From positions 1-64,000 of the forward strand of contig JACVCO010000016.1 of NCBI GenBank assembly GCA_016741995.1: 64,000 nucleotides of DNA, given 5' to 3'. The position numbers were made by a program, and so were the translations under genes. Under the pieces are notes generated by a model. It made no database searches. It was not told the DNA's origin and saw only the letters and a program-made list of their open reading frames with translations. Position 1 is the first letter of the stretch, and every line of letters starts with the position of its first letter. Of this stretch, positions 48,827 to 57,842 are shown one piece after another. This DNA is from Hydrogenophaga sp. (GTDB taxonomy: Bacteria; Pseudomonadota; Gammaproteobacteria; Burkholderiales; Burkholderiaceae_C).

Positions 48827-49819
48827 TCAGTGGGGAACAAGCAAGGTCTGCACCGGCGCGGGCAGGGTGCGCCCGGTGCGTTGCGCGCGTTCGAGCACCT
48901 GCCAGTAGTAGCGGTAGCTCGCGCGGTCGTGCAATCGGTTGGCCACCTGCACCGGCGCCCAGGCCGCAGCGGCGGCGCGTTCGATGACGGTGGCGGCTTC
49001 GTCGACCTCGTCCGCCGCGGGGGCGAAGGCGGCGACGATGGGGCGGATCTGGTCGGGGTGGATGCTCCACATGCGCGTGAAGCCCAGTTCATGCGCGGCA
49101 CGGCACGCGCTGGCCTGCAGCGCCGCCAGGTCCTTGAATTCGGTGACCACGCCGTGCGCGGGCACCTTGCCGTGCGCGTGGCAGGCGCTGGCGATCTCGA
49201 TCTTGGCGCGCAGCACCAGCGGGTGGCTGAACTGGCCCGCGGACGTCATGCCCGCGGACGGAATGGCGCCACCGTGCGCGGAGACGAAATCCATCAGGCC
49301 GAAGCTCAGGCTCTGGATGCGCGGGTGGGCCGCGATGTCGAAGGCGCGGTGCACCGCGGCGGGCGATTCGATCAGGGCGTGCAGCGGCAGATCGCGCGCG
49401 CCCGCGGCGTCGAGCAGGGCCGCAGCGCGGTCGACATCGGCCACGGTCTCGACCTTGGGCAGCATCACGTGGCACAGGCGCGCGCCGGCGCGGCCCACGA
49501 TGTGAGCGATGTCGGCCTCGAAGGCGGGGTGGTCGACCGCGTGCACGCGCACCGCGACACGGGCACCGGCCGGCGCGGCCAGCGCGAGTTCGGTGACCAG
49601 CGCGGCGTGTTCGGCTTCGCCACCAACCGGGGCGCCGTCCTCGCAATCGAGGGTGACGTCGAACACGCAGGCGCCGAATTCGGCCGTGAGTTCGGCCTGC
49701 AGCGCGAGGCTCTTGCGCATGCGCGTTTCGACGCCGCTGTAGTGATCGCACACCGGCAGCGCGATGGCGCCGGCCTGGGCGCCCAGCAGCACGTCTCGGG
49801 GGTTGGCGACCGGCGTCAT
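48827..49819 (-). CDS. HpcH/HpaI aldolase / CitE-like CoA ester lyase
   Basis: A 330-residue (beta/alpha)8 lyase of the CitE-like group. Candidate Mg2+ ligands and CoA contacts are visible in [73 protein letters not shown] and [15 protein letters not shown]. Such enzymes cleave malyl-CoA, citramalyl-CoA or similar. The substrate here is not known. Its ATG overlaps the tam stop by four bases and it precedes acnB, so it may act on a C4-C6 acid of the TCA region. Confidence 0.85.
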   Translation of the reverse strand: MTPVANPRDVLLGAQAGAIALPVCDHYSGVETRMRKSLALQAELTAEFGACVFDVTLDCEDGAPVGGEAEHAALVTELALAAPAGARVAVRVHAVDHPAFEADIAHIVGRAGARLCHVMLPKVETVADVDRAAALLDAAGARDLPLHALIESPAAVHRAFDIAAHPRIQSLSFGLMDFVSAHGGAIPSAGMTSAGQFSHPLVLRAKIEIASACHAHGKVPAHGVVTEFKDLAALQASACRAAHELGFTRMWSIHPDQIRPIVAAFAPAADEVDEAATVIERAAAAAWAPVQVANRLHDRASYRYYWQVLERAQRTGRTLPAPVQTLLVPH

Positions 49820-50592
49820 GGTTGGCGACGCGCCACGATGAAGAGGCGCGGGAAGGCCAGCAGGCGGCGGCCATCGGTGCGCGCGGGGTAGGCGGCGTCG
49901 ATGCGGCGCTCGTAGTCGGCCAGGTAGTCGGCGCGCAGGGCTTCGCCCAGCGGTTCGGTGAAGGGGCGCAGGCCGGTGGCGCGCACCCAATCGACGATGG
50001 CGCCGGCCGAGTCCATGCGGTGCTGGTAGACGGTGTGCCAGGCGTCGACCTGCGCGGCGTCCTTCGCGAGCAGGTCGTAGTAGGCGGTGATGGGCTTGCG
50101 CGGCTCGCGCAGGCGGCTGGCGTCGCCGATGGTTTCGGCAAAGCGTGGCTGGGCCGCGGTCTCGCGCATCAGGCGGTGGCTGGGCTCGTCGAGGTTGTCC
50201 GGCATCTGCACCGCGAGCACACCGCCCGGGGCGAGCAGCGCGAACAGGCGGGGGAACAGGGCCTCGTGCCCAGGCACCCATTGCAGGGCGGCGTTGGCGT
50301 AGATGAGATCGGGCGCCGCGTCAGGCTGCCAGTTGCCGATGTCGCCCAACGAAAAAGCCACGCCCGGCAGGCGCTTGCGTGCGCTCTCGAGCATGGCTTC
50401 GGAATTGTCGATGCCCGTCACGCGGGCATCGGGGAAGCGCTGCACCAGCAGCTCGGTGGAATTGCCCGGGCCACAGCCCAGATCCACCACCACGTTCGGC
50501 GAGGCCAATGGAACACGCGCCAGCAGCTCGTGCGCAGGACGGGTGCGTTCGTCCTCGAAGCGGCTGTAGAGCGCGGGGTTCCAGTCGGCCAT
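49816..50592 (-). CDS. tam: Trans-aconitate 2-methyltransferase
   Basis: Tam methylates trans-aconitate, a spontaneous isomer of the aconitase intermediate that inhibits aconitase. The 258-residue protein has [20 protein letters not shown] at the start, SAM motif [48 protein letters not shown], and [16 protein letters not shown]. The overall sequence matches E. coli Tam. It lies 15 bases after mdh and overlaps the lyase gene, placing it in one operon with acnB, the source of its substrate. Confidence 0.95.
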   Translation of the reverse strand: MADWNPALYSRFEDERTRPAHELLARVPLASPNVVVDLGCGPGNSTELLVQRFPDARVTGIDNSEAMLESARKRLPGVAFSLGDIGNWQPDAAPDLIYANAALQWVPGHEALFPRLFALLAPGGVLAVQMPDNLDEPSHRLMRETAAQPRFAETIGDASRLREPRKPITAYYDLLAKDAAQVDAWHTVYQHRMDSAGAIVDWVRATGLRPFTEPLGEALRADYLADYERRIDAAYPARTDGRRLLAFPRLFIVARRQP

Positions 50593-50607
50593 CGCGTGCA
50601 ACGGGAA

Positions 50608-51594
50608 TTACAGGAGGTGCTTGACGCCGTCCTGCTCGCCGACCAGCTCGGCCAGGGTCTTGTCGATGCACTTCTGGCTGAACGCGTCGATGGCCAGGCC
50701 TTCGACGATCTTGTATTTGCCGCCTTCGGTGGTGACGGGGAAACCGAACATCACGTCCTTGGGGATGCCGTACTCGCCGTTGGAGGGCACGCCCATGGTG
50801 ACCCACTTGCCGTTGGAGCCCAGGGCCCAGTCGCGCATGTGGTCGATGGCGGCGTTGGCGGCCGATGCCGCCGACGACAGGCCGCGCGCTTCGATGATGG
50901 CGGCGCCGCGCTTGCCCACGGTGGGCAGGAACACGGTCTCGTTCCAGACCTGGTCGTTGATCAGATCCTTGACGGCCTTGCCGCCGATGGTGGCGAAGCG
51001 GTAGTCGGCGTACATGGTGGGCGAGTGGTTGCCCCACACGGTGAGCTTCTCGATCTCGCCGACCTTGCCACCGGTCTTGGCGGCGATCTGGCTGGCGGCG
51101 CGGTTGTGGTCCAGACGCAGCATGGCGGTGAAGTTCTCGCGCGGCAGGCTGGGCGCGCTCTTCATGGCGATGTAGGCGTTGGTGTTGGCGGGGTTGCCGA
51201 CCACCAGCACCTTGACGTTGCGGCTCGCCACGGCGTTCAGGGCCTTGCCCTGGGCGGTGAAGATCTGGGCGTTGGCGGCCAGCAGGTCGGCGCGCTCCAT
51301 GCCGGGGCCGCGCGGACGGGCACCCACCAGCAGGGCGTAGTCGGTGTCCTTGAAGGCGGTCATCGGGTCGGCGTGGGCTTCCATGCCGGCCAGCAGCGGG
51401 AAGGCACAGTCTTCCAGTTCCATCATCACGCCCTTGAGCGCCTTCTGGGCCTTCTCGTCCGGGATCTCCAGCAACTGCAGGATCACGGGCTGGTCCTTGC
51501 CGAGCATTTCGCCGGAGGCGATGCGGAACAGCAGGGCGTAGCCGATCTGGCCGGCGGCGCCGGTGACGGCGACGCGAACGGGCTTCTTGGTCAT
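50608..51594 (-). CDS. mdh: Malate dehydrogenase
   Basis: Mdh oxidises malate to oxaloacetate with NAD+. The 328-residue protein has the nucleotide loop [20 protein letters not shown], the catalytic Arg region [51 protein letters not shown] and the active-site His in [15 protein letters not shown] promoter with TTGACC and TACACT lies about 107 bases upstream. It is the first gene of mdh-tam-lyase-acnB and divergent from gntR. Confidence 0.97.
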   Translation of the reverse strand: MTKKPVRVAVTGAAGQIGYALLFRIASGEMLGKDQPVILQLLEIPDEKAQKALKGVMMELEDCAFPLLAGMEAHADPMTAFKDTDYALLVGARPRGPGMERADLLAANAQIFTAQGKALNAVASRNVKVLVVGNPANTNAYIAMKSAPSLPRENFTAMLRLDHNRAASQIAAKTGGKVGEIEKLTVWGNHSPTMYADYRFATIGGKAVKDLINDQVWNETVFLPTVGKRGAAIIEARGLSSAASAANAAIDHMRDWALGSNGKWVTMGVPSNGEYGIPKDVMFGFPVTTEGGKYKIVEGLAIDAFSQKCIDKTLAELVGEQDGVKHLL

Positions 51595-51700
51595 GGTGGG
51601 AGCTCCAGGGAAGGGTGTTGGAATGCGGAGGGACCGGGGCCGCGGGACCGGCGCACAGCGCCGAAGAGGCGGTGGCGGTCGGGGGTCGAGTCGGGTCGTG

Positions 51701-51730
51701 AGTGTACCCGCGTAAACCCTAGACGGTCAA
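51701..51730 (-). promoter_or_regulatory. Probable promoter of mdh-tam-lyase-acnB
   Basis: Read on the minus strand, TTGACC (51730-51725) and TACACT (51706-51701) are spaced by 18 bases. The predicted leader before the mdh ATG is about 100 bases. The palindrome at 51742-51753 lies 11 bases upstream of the -35 element. Confidence 0.6.
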
Positions 51731-51731
51731 T

Positions 51732-51759
51732 TTGTCTTATGTCTTATATAAGATATGAT
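51732..51759 (+). promoter_or_regulatory. Promoter of gntR with operator in the spacer
   Basis: TTGTCT at 51732-51737 and TATGAT at 51754-51759 are spaced by 16 bases. The spacer contains the perfect palindrome TCTTATATAAGA at 51742-51753. A protein bound there would block RNA polymerase, as expected for GntR autoregulation. An in-frame ATG at 51755 lies inside the -10 element and cannot be the translation start if this promoter is used. Confidence 0.6.
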
Positions 51760-51793
51760 TGGTTCTCGCGGCAAGCCCGCCAACCGCATCCGA

Positions 51794-52588
51794 ATGGCCA
51801 CCACGCCCTCCTCCTCAGACGCCTTTTTGCCGGGCGATGGCAGCCCCGCTGCCGAGCTGGTGGCGCCCGCCTTCAGCCCGCTGTACCAGCAGATCAAGGG
51901 GCTCATCCTGCGCAGCCTGCAGGCCGGCGAGTGGAAGCCCGGTGACACGATCCCGAGCGAGCTCGAACTCGCCGCGCGCTACAAGGTGAGCCAGGGCACG
52001 GTGCGCAAGGCGATCGACGAACTTGCCACCGACAACCTGGTGGTGCGCCGCCAGGGCAAAGGCACCTTCGTTGCCACCCACGCCGAACAGCACATCCAGT
52101 TCCGCTTCCTGCGCCTGCTGCCCGACCAGGGCACGCTCGACGAACAGGGCCTGGCCGAGCGGCAGATCATCGATGTGCGCCGCCTGCGCGCGAGCGCCGA
52201 CGTGGCCCGCCAGCTCGGCCTGCGCACGGGCGACGGTGTTCTGCAAGTGCGCCGCGTGCTGGCCTTCGGCGGCACGCCCGCCATCCTCGAGGAGATCTGG
52301 CTGCCCGGTGGCCCGTTCAAGGGCCTCACGCTCGACACCCTGGCCAGCGACAAGGGGCCCATGTACGCGCTGTTCGAATCGCAGTTCGGCGTGCGCATGG
52401 TCCGCGCGGTGGAAAAGATCAAGGCCGTGAGCGCCGACACCGAGTCGGCCGAGCGCCTGGCCGTGGCGCCCGGCCACCCGCTCCTGAGCGTGGAGCGGCT
52501 GGCCTACACCTACAACGACACCCCGATGGAACTGCGGCGCGGCCTGTACCGCACCGACGCACGCCACTACCGCAATGAACTGAGCTGA
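51794..52588 (+). CDS. GntR family transcriptional regulator (HutC-type)
   Basis: A 264-residue regulator between mdh and the sdh operon. The winged helix is FSPLYQQIKGLILRSLQAGE, TIPSELELAARYKVSQGTVR, KAIDELATDNLVVRRQGKGT. The rest is a UTRA effector domain (FRFLRLLPDQGTLDEQGLAE, VLAFGGTPAILEEIWLPGG, MELRRGLYRTDARHYRNELS). HutC-type members sense small acids or sugars. Its location argues for control of TCA genes in response to a TCA-linked acid; the ligand is unknown. The start MATTPSSSD was preferred over the ATG at 51755, which overlaps the promoter. Confidence 0.9.
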   Translation: MATTPSSSDAFLPGDGSPAAELVAPAFSPLYQQIKGLILRSLQAGEWKPGDTIPSELELAARYKVSQGTVRKAIDELATDNLVVRRQGKGTFVATHAEQHIQFRFLRLLPDQGTLDEQGLAERQIIDVRRLRASADVARQLGLRTGDGVLQVRRVLAFGGTPAILEEIWLPGGPFKGLTLDTLASDKGPMYALFESQFGVRMVRAVEKIKAVSADTESAERLAVAPGHPLLSVERLAYTYNDTPMELRRGLYRTDARHYRNELS

Positions 52589-52681
52589 GAACCCGGGCGC
52601 ATCGCAGCGCCGCACTCGGGCAAGGCGCCCACCGCGACACGCCCTCGTGGTGCGTTGCAATAGAATTTGCCCGCTCCTGGT

Positions 52682-52703
52682 GCGAGTTACCAGCGAGTTA
52701 CCA
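52682..52703 (+). repeat. 11-bp perfect tandem repeat in the sdh leader
   Basis: GCGAGTTACCA occurs twice in direct succession, 45 bases before the sdhC start. The first copy also forms a short stem with upstream CTGGT. It lies in the gap 52589-52747 with a possible -10 TAGAAT at 52661-52666. It could be a protein or small-RNA binding site; this is speculation. Confidence 0.5.
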
Positions 52704-52747
52704 AGCCCTCCCCCCGCCCGAGCGCCTTTCCCACGAAAGCCTTTCCC

Positions 52748-53179
52748 ATGCCCGAGTTGACCAACAAGCGGCCCGAGTTCCGCAACATCAACGCGTTCAA
52801 GGACCTCACCACCTACCGCCTGCCCCCCGCCGGCTGGGTGTCGATCCTGCACCGCGTCAGCGGCCTGTTGATGTTCCTGCTGCTGCCCCTGATCGTGTGG
52901 CTGTTCGACACCTCGGTGTCTTCCGAGATCTCCTACGAGGGCTTCGTCAGCGCTTTTGCCGGCGGCCTGGGCTTCGTGCCCGGCTGGTTGCTCAAGCTCG
53001 TGGTGCTCGCGCTCATCTGGGCGTACCTGCACCACTTCATTGCCGGCGTGCGCCACCTCTGGATGGACGCCACCCACGCCGTCACGAAGGAATTCGGCAA
53101 GTCGTCGGCCATCGTCACGCTGGTGCTCAGCATCGGCCTGACCGTGGTGCTGGGCGCCAAGCTCTTCGGCCTCTACTGA
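52748..53179 (+). CDS. sdhC: Succinate dehydrogenase cytochrome b556 subunit
   Basis: SdhC is a membrane anchor of complex II that helps bind heme b and ubiquinone. The 143-residue protein has three hydrophobic segments. Family features are RPEFRNINAFKDLTTYRLPP, GWVSILHRVSGLLMFLLLPL with the quinone-site Ser/Arg region, and the heme-ligand His region YLHHFIAGVRHLWMD. The start MPELTNKRPEF was chosen because it matches SdhC N-termini; a longer frame from 52667 crosses the leader repeats. It begins sdhC-D-A-B-E-gltA. Confidence 0.95.
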   Translation: MPELTNKRPEFRNINAFKDLTTYRLPPAGWVSILHRVSGLLMFLLLPLIVWLFDTSVSSEISYEGFVSAFAGGLGFVPGWLLKLVVLALIWAYLHHFIAGVRHLWMDATHAVTKEFGKSSAIVTLVLSIGLTVVLGAKLFGLY

Positions 53180-53197
53180 TCCCGCGAGGTCCACACC

Positions 53198-53563
53198 ATG
53201 TCCGTCAACTACGGTTCCAAACGCGTCGTCACCGGCGCCCACTACGGCACGCGCGACTGGCTCGCGCAGCGCATCACCGCCGCCCTCATGGCGCTGTTCA
53301 CCCTGGTGCTGCTCATCCAGGTGCTGTTCACCAGCGGCCCGCTCGGCTACGAAGGCTGGGCCGGCATCTTTGCGCCGCAGTGGATGAAGGCACTGACCTT
53401 CGCCATGTTCCTGGCCCTGACCTACCACGTGTGGGTCGGTGTGCGCGACATCTGGATGGATTACGTCAAACCCGCCGGCCTGCGCCTGGTGCTGCACGTG
53501 TTCACCCTGGTCTGGCTCCTGGCTTGCCTGGGCTGGGCCGTTCAAGTTCTCTGGAGAGTCTGA
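53198..53563 (+). CDS. sdhD: Succinate dehydrogenase hydrophobic membrane anchor subunit
   Basis: SdhD pairs with SdhC to anchor complex II. The 121-residue protein has three membrane segments. Visible features are [40 protein letters not shown], with the His region for heme binding, and a C-terminal segment [19 protein letters not shown]. It lies 18 bases after sdhC and four bases before sdhA. Confidence 0.94.
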   Translation: MSVNYGSKRVVTGAHYGTRDWLAQRITAALMALFTLVLLIQVLFTSGPLGYEGWAGIFAPQWMKALTFAMFLALTYHVWVGVRDIWMDYVKPAGLRLVLHVFTLVWLLACLGWAVQVLWRV

Positions 53564-53567
53564 CGCC

Positions 53568-55373
53568 ATGTCCGCCAACGCATCCCTTCCCAAGCGTCAG
53601 TTCGACGTCGTCATCGTCGGCGCCGGCGGCTCCGGCATGCGCGCCTCGCTGCAACTGGCGCGCGCCGGCCTCAAGGTGGCCGTGCTGTCCAAGGTCTTCC
53701 CCACCCGCTCGCACACCGTGGCCGCGCAAGGCGGCATCGGCGCCTCGCTCGGCAACATGAGCGAAGACAACTGGCACTACCACTTCTACGACACGATCAA
53801 GGGCTCCGACTGGCTTGGTGACCAAGACGCCATCGAGTTCATGTGTCGCGAAGCACCCAAGGTGGTGTACGAGCTCGAGCACATGGGTATGCCGTTCGAC
53901 CGCAACCCCGACGGCACCATCTACCAGCGCCCCTTCGGTGGCCACACCGCCAACTACGGCGAGAAGGCCGTGCCGCGCGCCTGCGCCGCAGCCGACCGCA
54001 CCGGCCACGCCATGTTGCACACGCTGTACCAGCAGAACGTGGCAGCACGCACCACCTTCTTCGTCGAGTGGATGGCGCTCGACCTCGTGCGCGATGCCGA
54101 GGGCGATGTGGTGGGTGTGACCGCTCTCGAGATGGAGACCGGCGAGGTCTACATGCTCGAGGCCAAGACCACACTGCTGGCCACTGGCGGCGCCGGCCGC
54201 ATCTTCGCGGCGTCCACCAACGCCTTCATCAACACCGGCGACGGCCTGGGCATGGCCGCACGCGCGGGCATCCCGCTGCAGGACATGGAGTTCTGGCAGT
54301 TCCACCCCACCGGCGTGGCCGGCGCGGGCGTGCTGCTCACCGAAGGCTGCCGCGGTGAAGGCGCTTTCCTCGTCAACAGCGAGGGCGAGCGCTTCATGGA
54401 GCGCTACGCGCCCACGCTGAAGGATCTCGCGCCGCGCGACTTCGTCTCGCGCTGCATGGACCAGGAGATCAAGGAAGGCCGTGGCTGTGGCCCAAACAAG
54501 GACTACGTGCTGCTGAACTTCAGCTACCTCAGCGCCGACACCATCCACAAGCGCCTGCCGTCGGTGTACGAGATCGGCGTGAACTTCGCCAACGTCGACA
54601 TCACGCGCGAGCCGATCCCCGTGGTGCCCACCATCCACTACCAGATGGGCGGCATCCCGACCAACATCAATGGCCAGGTCGTCACGCCCGATGGCAACGG
54701 CGGCCAGAAAGTGGTCAACGGTCTGTACGCCGTGGGCGAATGCTCCTGCGTGAGCGTGCACGGCGCCAACCGCCTGGGCACCAACTCGCTGCTCGACCTG
54801 CTGGTGTTCGGCCGCGCGGCCGGCAACCACATCGTCCAGTACAACGACAAGAACAAGACACACAAGCCCGTGCCCAAGGACGGCGCCGACCTTACGCTCT
54901 CGCGCCTGGCCCGCCTGGACGGCACCACCAGCGGCGAGTACGCACAGGACGTGGCCAACGACATGCGCGCCGCGATGCAGCAGCACGCCGGCGTGTTCCG
55001 CACCCAGGCCGGCATGGACGAAGGCGTTGCCAAGATCAACGCCATGCGCGAACGCGTGGGCAAGATCGAGCTCAAGGACAAGTCCAAGGTCTTCAACACC
55101 GCGCGCATCGAGGCGCTGGAGGTGGAGAACCTGATCGAATGCGCCCAGGCCACCATGACCTCGGCCGCCGCCCGCCGCGAATGCCGCGGCGCGCACACCG
55201 TGTACGACTACGAGCGCCCCGCCGACGACGCGCAGTACCCGCTGGGCCGCAACGACGCCGAGTGGATGAAGCACACGCTGTGGCACAGCGCGAACAACTC
55301 GCTGACCTACAAGCCGGTGAACCTCAAACCGCTCACCGTCGAGTCCGTGCCGCCCAAGGTCCGCACGTTCTGA
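53568..55373 (+). CDS. sdhA: Succinate dehydrogenase flavoprotein subunit
   Basis: SdhA oxidises succinate to fumarate with covalently bound FAD. The 601-residue protein has the FAD motif [20 protein letters not shown], the flavinylated His in [39 protein letters not shown] and the substrate-binding [20 protein letters not shown] region. The C-terminal part [20 protein letters not shown] is typical. It overlaps no gene but starts only four bases after the sdhD stop. Confidence 0.97.
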   Translation: MSANASLPKRQFDVVIVGAGGSGMRASLQLARAGLKVAVLSKVFPTRSHTVAAQGGIGASLGNMSEDNWHYHFYDTIKGSDWLGDQDAIEFMCREAPKVVYELEHMGMPFDRNPDGTIYQRPFGGHTANYGEKAVPRACAAADRTGHAMLHTLYQQNVAARTTFFVEWMALDLVRDAEGDVVGVTALEMETGEVYMLEAKTTLLATGGAGRIFAASTNAFINTGDGLGMAARAGIPLQDMEFWQFHPTGVAGAGVLLTEGCRGEGAFLVNSEGERFMERYAPTLKDLAPRDFVSRCMDQEIKEGRGCGPNKDYVLLNFSYLSADTIHKRLPSVYEIGVNFANVDITREPIPVVPTIHYQMGGIPTNINGQVVTPDGNGGQKVVNGLYAVGECSCVSVHGANRLGTNSLLDLLVFGRAAGNHIVQYNDKNKTHKPVPKDGADLTLSRLARLDGTTSGEYAQDVANDMRAAMQQHAGVFRTQAGMDEGVAKINAMRERVGKIELKDKSKVFNTARIEALEVENLIECAQATMTSAAARRECRGAHTVYDYERPADDAQYPLGRNDAEWMKHTLWHSANNSLTYKPVNLKPLTVESVPPKVRTF

Positions 55374-55396
55374 GCCTTCTCACGGAGACCCCCCAC

Positions 55397-56098
55397 ATGC
55401 TTCGCACATTCAAGATCTACCGCTACGACCCCGAGAAGGACGCCAAGCCCTACATGCAGACCATCCAGGTCGAGCTCGACGGGCACGAGCGCATGCTGCT
55501 CGACGCGCTCATGAAGCTCAAGGCCGTGGACCCGTCCATTTCCTTCCGCCGCTCCTGTCGTGAAGGCGTGTGCGGTTCGGACGCGATGAACATCAATGGC
55601 AAGAACGGCCTGGCCTGCCTGACCAACATGAACACGCTCAAGGGCGACATCGTGTTGAAGCCCTTGCCCGGCCTGCCGGTGGTGCGCGACCTGATCGTCG
55701 ACATGACGCTGTTCTTCAAGCAGTACCACAGCATCAAGCCCTACCTCATCAACGAGAACATTCCGCCCGAGAAGGAGCGTTTGCAATCGCCTGAAGAGCG
55801 CGAGGAGCTCAACGGCCTGTACGAGTGCATCCTGTGCGCGAGCTGCTCCACGAGCTGCCCGAGCTTCTGGTGGAACCCGGACAAGTTCGTCGGCCCGGCC
55901 GGCCTGCTGCAGGCCTACCGCTTCATCGCCGACAGCCGCGATCAGGCCACCGGCGAGCGCCTCGACAACCTCGAGGATCCGTACCGCCTGTTCCGCTGCC
56001 ACACCATCATGAACTGCGTCGATGTCTGCCCCAAGGGCCTGAACCCCACGAAGGCCATCGGCAAGATCAAGGAAATGATGGTGCTGCGCGCCGTCTGA
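55397..56098 (+). CDS. sdhB: Succinate dehydrogenase iron-sulfur subunit
   Basis: SdhB passes electrons from FAD to quinone. The 233-residue protein has all three cluster motifs: CREGVCGSDAMNINGKNGLA with a further Cys for [2Fe-2S], CILCASCSTSCPSFWW for [4Fe-4S] and CHTIMNCVDVCPKGLNPTKA for [3Fe-4S]. It follows sdhA with GGAG upstream and precedes sdhE by 13 bases. Confidence 0.97.
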   Translation: MLRTFKIYRYDPEKDAKPYMQTIQVELDGHERMLLDALMKLKAVDPSISFRRSCREGVCGSDAMNINGKNGLACLTNMNTLKGDIVLKPLPGLPVVRDLIVDMTLFFKQYHSIKPYLINENIPPEKERLQSPEEREELNGLYECILCASCSTSCPSFWWNPDKFVGPAGLLQAYRFIADSRDQATGERLDNLEDPYRLFRCHTIMNCVDVCPKGLNPTKAIGKIKEMMVLRAV

Positions 56099-56111
56099 AC
56101 CCGCACACCCC

Positions 56112-56417
56112 ATGAACGGCAACGACAACGCCCTGCTCGACGAGCGCAGCATGAGCAAGCTGCGCTGGCGTTGCCGTCGTGGGTTGCTCGAGAACGATCT
56201 GTTCATCGAGCGCTTCTTCGAGCGGCACGCATCTTGCCTGACCGTCGAGCAGGCCCAGGCCCTGAGCGAGCTGATGGACCTGTCCGACAACGACCTGCTC
56301 GATCTGCTGCTCGGCCGCAAGCCCCTCGCGGGCGATCTCGACCGCAACGACGTGACGCAAGTGCTCGCACTGCTGCGCGGCGCCAGCCCTACCCCCAGAA
56401 CCGAGGAACCTGCATGA
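56112..56417 (+). CDS. sdhE: FAD assembly factor SdhE
   Basis: SdhE helps attach FAD to SdhA. The 101-residue protein has the RGxxE-type motif in [20 protein letters not shown] and the conserved [20 protein letters not shown] second possible start ([11 protein letters not shown]) gives the usual family length of about 88. The stop overlaps the gltA ATG by four bases, so SdhE and citrate synthase are translationally coupled. Confidence 0.93.
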   Translation: MNGNDNALLDERSMSKLRWRCRRGLLENDLFIERFFERHASCLTVEQAQALSELMDLSDNDLLDLLLGRKPLAGDLDRNDVTQVLALLRGASPTPRTEEPA

Positions 56418-57724
56418 AACTCGTCGACAACAAAGCCACCCTGACGTTCTCCAACGGCAGCCCCAGCGTCGAATTGCCGGTGTACGCCGGCAACATCGGC
56501 CCGGACGTCATCGACATCCGCAAGCTGTACGCGCAGACGGGCATGTTCACGTACGACCCGGGCTTCCTCTCGACGGCTTCGTGCCAGTCCGCCATCACCT
56601 ACATCGATGGCGACAAGGGTGAGTTGCTGTACCGCGGTTACCCCATCGAACAACTCGCCACGCACTGCGACTACCTGGACGTGTGCTATCTGCTGCTCAA
56701 GGGCGAACTGCCCGACGACACGCAGCGCACCGATTTCCACAAGCTCGTGACCAACCACACCATGGTCAATGAGCAGATGCAGTTTTTCCTGCGCGGCTTC
56801 CGCCGTGACGCGCACCCGATGGCCGTGCTGACCGGCCTGGTGGGCGGTCTGTCGGCCTTCTATCACGACAGCACCGACATCAACAACCCGCAGCACCGCG
56901 AGATCGCTGCCATCCGCCTGATCGCCAAGATGCCCACGCTGGTGTCCATGGCCTACAAGTACGGCATTGGTCAGCCCTACATGTACCCGCGCAACGAACT
57001 GTCCTACGCAGGCAACTTCCTGCGCATGATGTTCGGCGTGCCTTGCGAGGACTACAAGGTCAACCCGGTGCTCGAGCGCGCGCTCGACCGCATCTTCATC
57101 CTGCACGCCGACCACGAGCAGAACGCCTCCACCTCCACCGTGCGCCTGTGCGGCTCCTCCGGCACCAACCCGTTCGCGGCCATCGCGGCCGGTGTGGCCT
57201 GCCTCTGGGGCCCCGCCCACGGCGGCGCCAACGAAGCCTGCCTGAACATGCTGGAAGACATCCAGCGCAATGGCGGCGTGGCCAAGGTCGGCGAGTTCAT
57301 GGAGAAGGTCAAGGACAAGAACTCCGGCGTCAAGCTCATGGGCTTCGGCCACCGCGTTTACAAGAACTACGACCCGCGTGCCAAGCTCATGCAGGAAACC
57401 TGCAACGAAGTGCTCGAAGAACTGGGCCTGGGCAACGACCCGCTGTTCAAGCTGGCGAAGGAGCTCGAGAAGATCGCGCTGGAAGACGACTACTTCGTGC
57501 AGCGGAAGCTCTACCCGAACGTGGACTTCTACTCCGGCATCGTGCAGCGCGCCATCGGCATTCCGGTCAACCTGTTCACCGGCATCTTCGCGCTCGCCCG
57601 CACCGTGGGCTGGATCGCCCAGCTCAACGAGATGATCAGCGACCCCGAGTACAAGATCGGCCGGCCGCGCCAGCTCTTCACCGGTTCGGCGCGTCGCGAC
57701 GTGCCGGCCGCGATGAAGAAGTGA
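56414..57724 (+). CDS. gltA: Citrate synthase (type II)
   Basis: GltA condenses oxaloacetate with acetyl-CoA. The 436-residue protein matches hexameric type II enzymes. Visible parts are [20 protein letters not shown], the [10 protein letters not shown] block, catalytic His regions [20 protein letters not shown] and [26 protein letters not shown] and the C-terminal [16 protein letters not shown]. It ends the sdh operon and is followed by an intrinsic terminator. Confidence 0.97.
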   Translation: MKLVDNKATLTFSNGSPSVELPVYAGNIGPDVIDIRKLYAQTGMFTYDPGFLSTASCQSAITYIDGDKGELLYRGYPIEQLATHCDYLDVCYLLLKGELPDDTQRTDFHKLVTNHTMVNEQMQFFLRGFRRDAHPMAVLTGLVGGLSAFYHDSTDINNPQHREIAAIRLIAKMPTLVSMAYKYGIGQPYMYPRNELSYAGNFLRMMFGVPCEDYKVNPVLERALDRIFILHADHEQNASTSTVRLCGSSGTNPFAAIAAGVACLWGPAHGGANEACLNMLEDIQRNGGVAKVGEFMEKVKDKNSGVKLMGFGHRVYKNYDPRAKLMQETCNEVLEELGLGNDPLFKLAKELEKIALEDDYFVQRKLYPNVDFYSGIVQRAIGIPVNLFTGIFALARTVGWIAQLNEMISDPEYKIGRPRQLFTGSARRDVPAAMKK

Positions 57725-57745
57725 TCACCCCGCTCCGCTGAGCCC

Positions 57746-57788
57746 ACAACGCCCGCCCTGGCCCGACGCCACGGCGGGCGTTGTTTTT
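57746..57788 (+). terminator. Intrinsic terminator of sdhCDABE-gltA
   Basis: ACAACGCCCGCC and GGCGGGCGTTGT form a 12-bp stem with a 15-base loop, followed by TTTTTC. It separates gltA from leuC. Confidence 0.85.
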
Positions 57789-57842
57789 CATCCGAACGTA
57801 AAATCGCCGACCGACCCACGAGTGGCCGAGCCGAGACAAGCC

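Noticed and set aside
46304..49891. Open frame of about 1195 codons antisense to acnB and the lyase gene
   Set aside because: It spans two well-supported genes on the other strand and has the composition of an antisense shadow.
51755..51793. Earlier ATG for gntR
   Set aside because: It lies inside the predicted -10 box of the promoter and directly after the operator.
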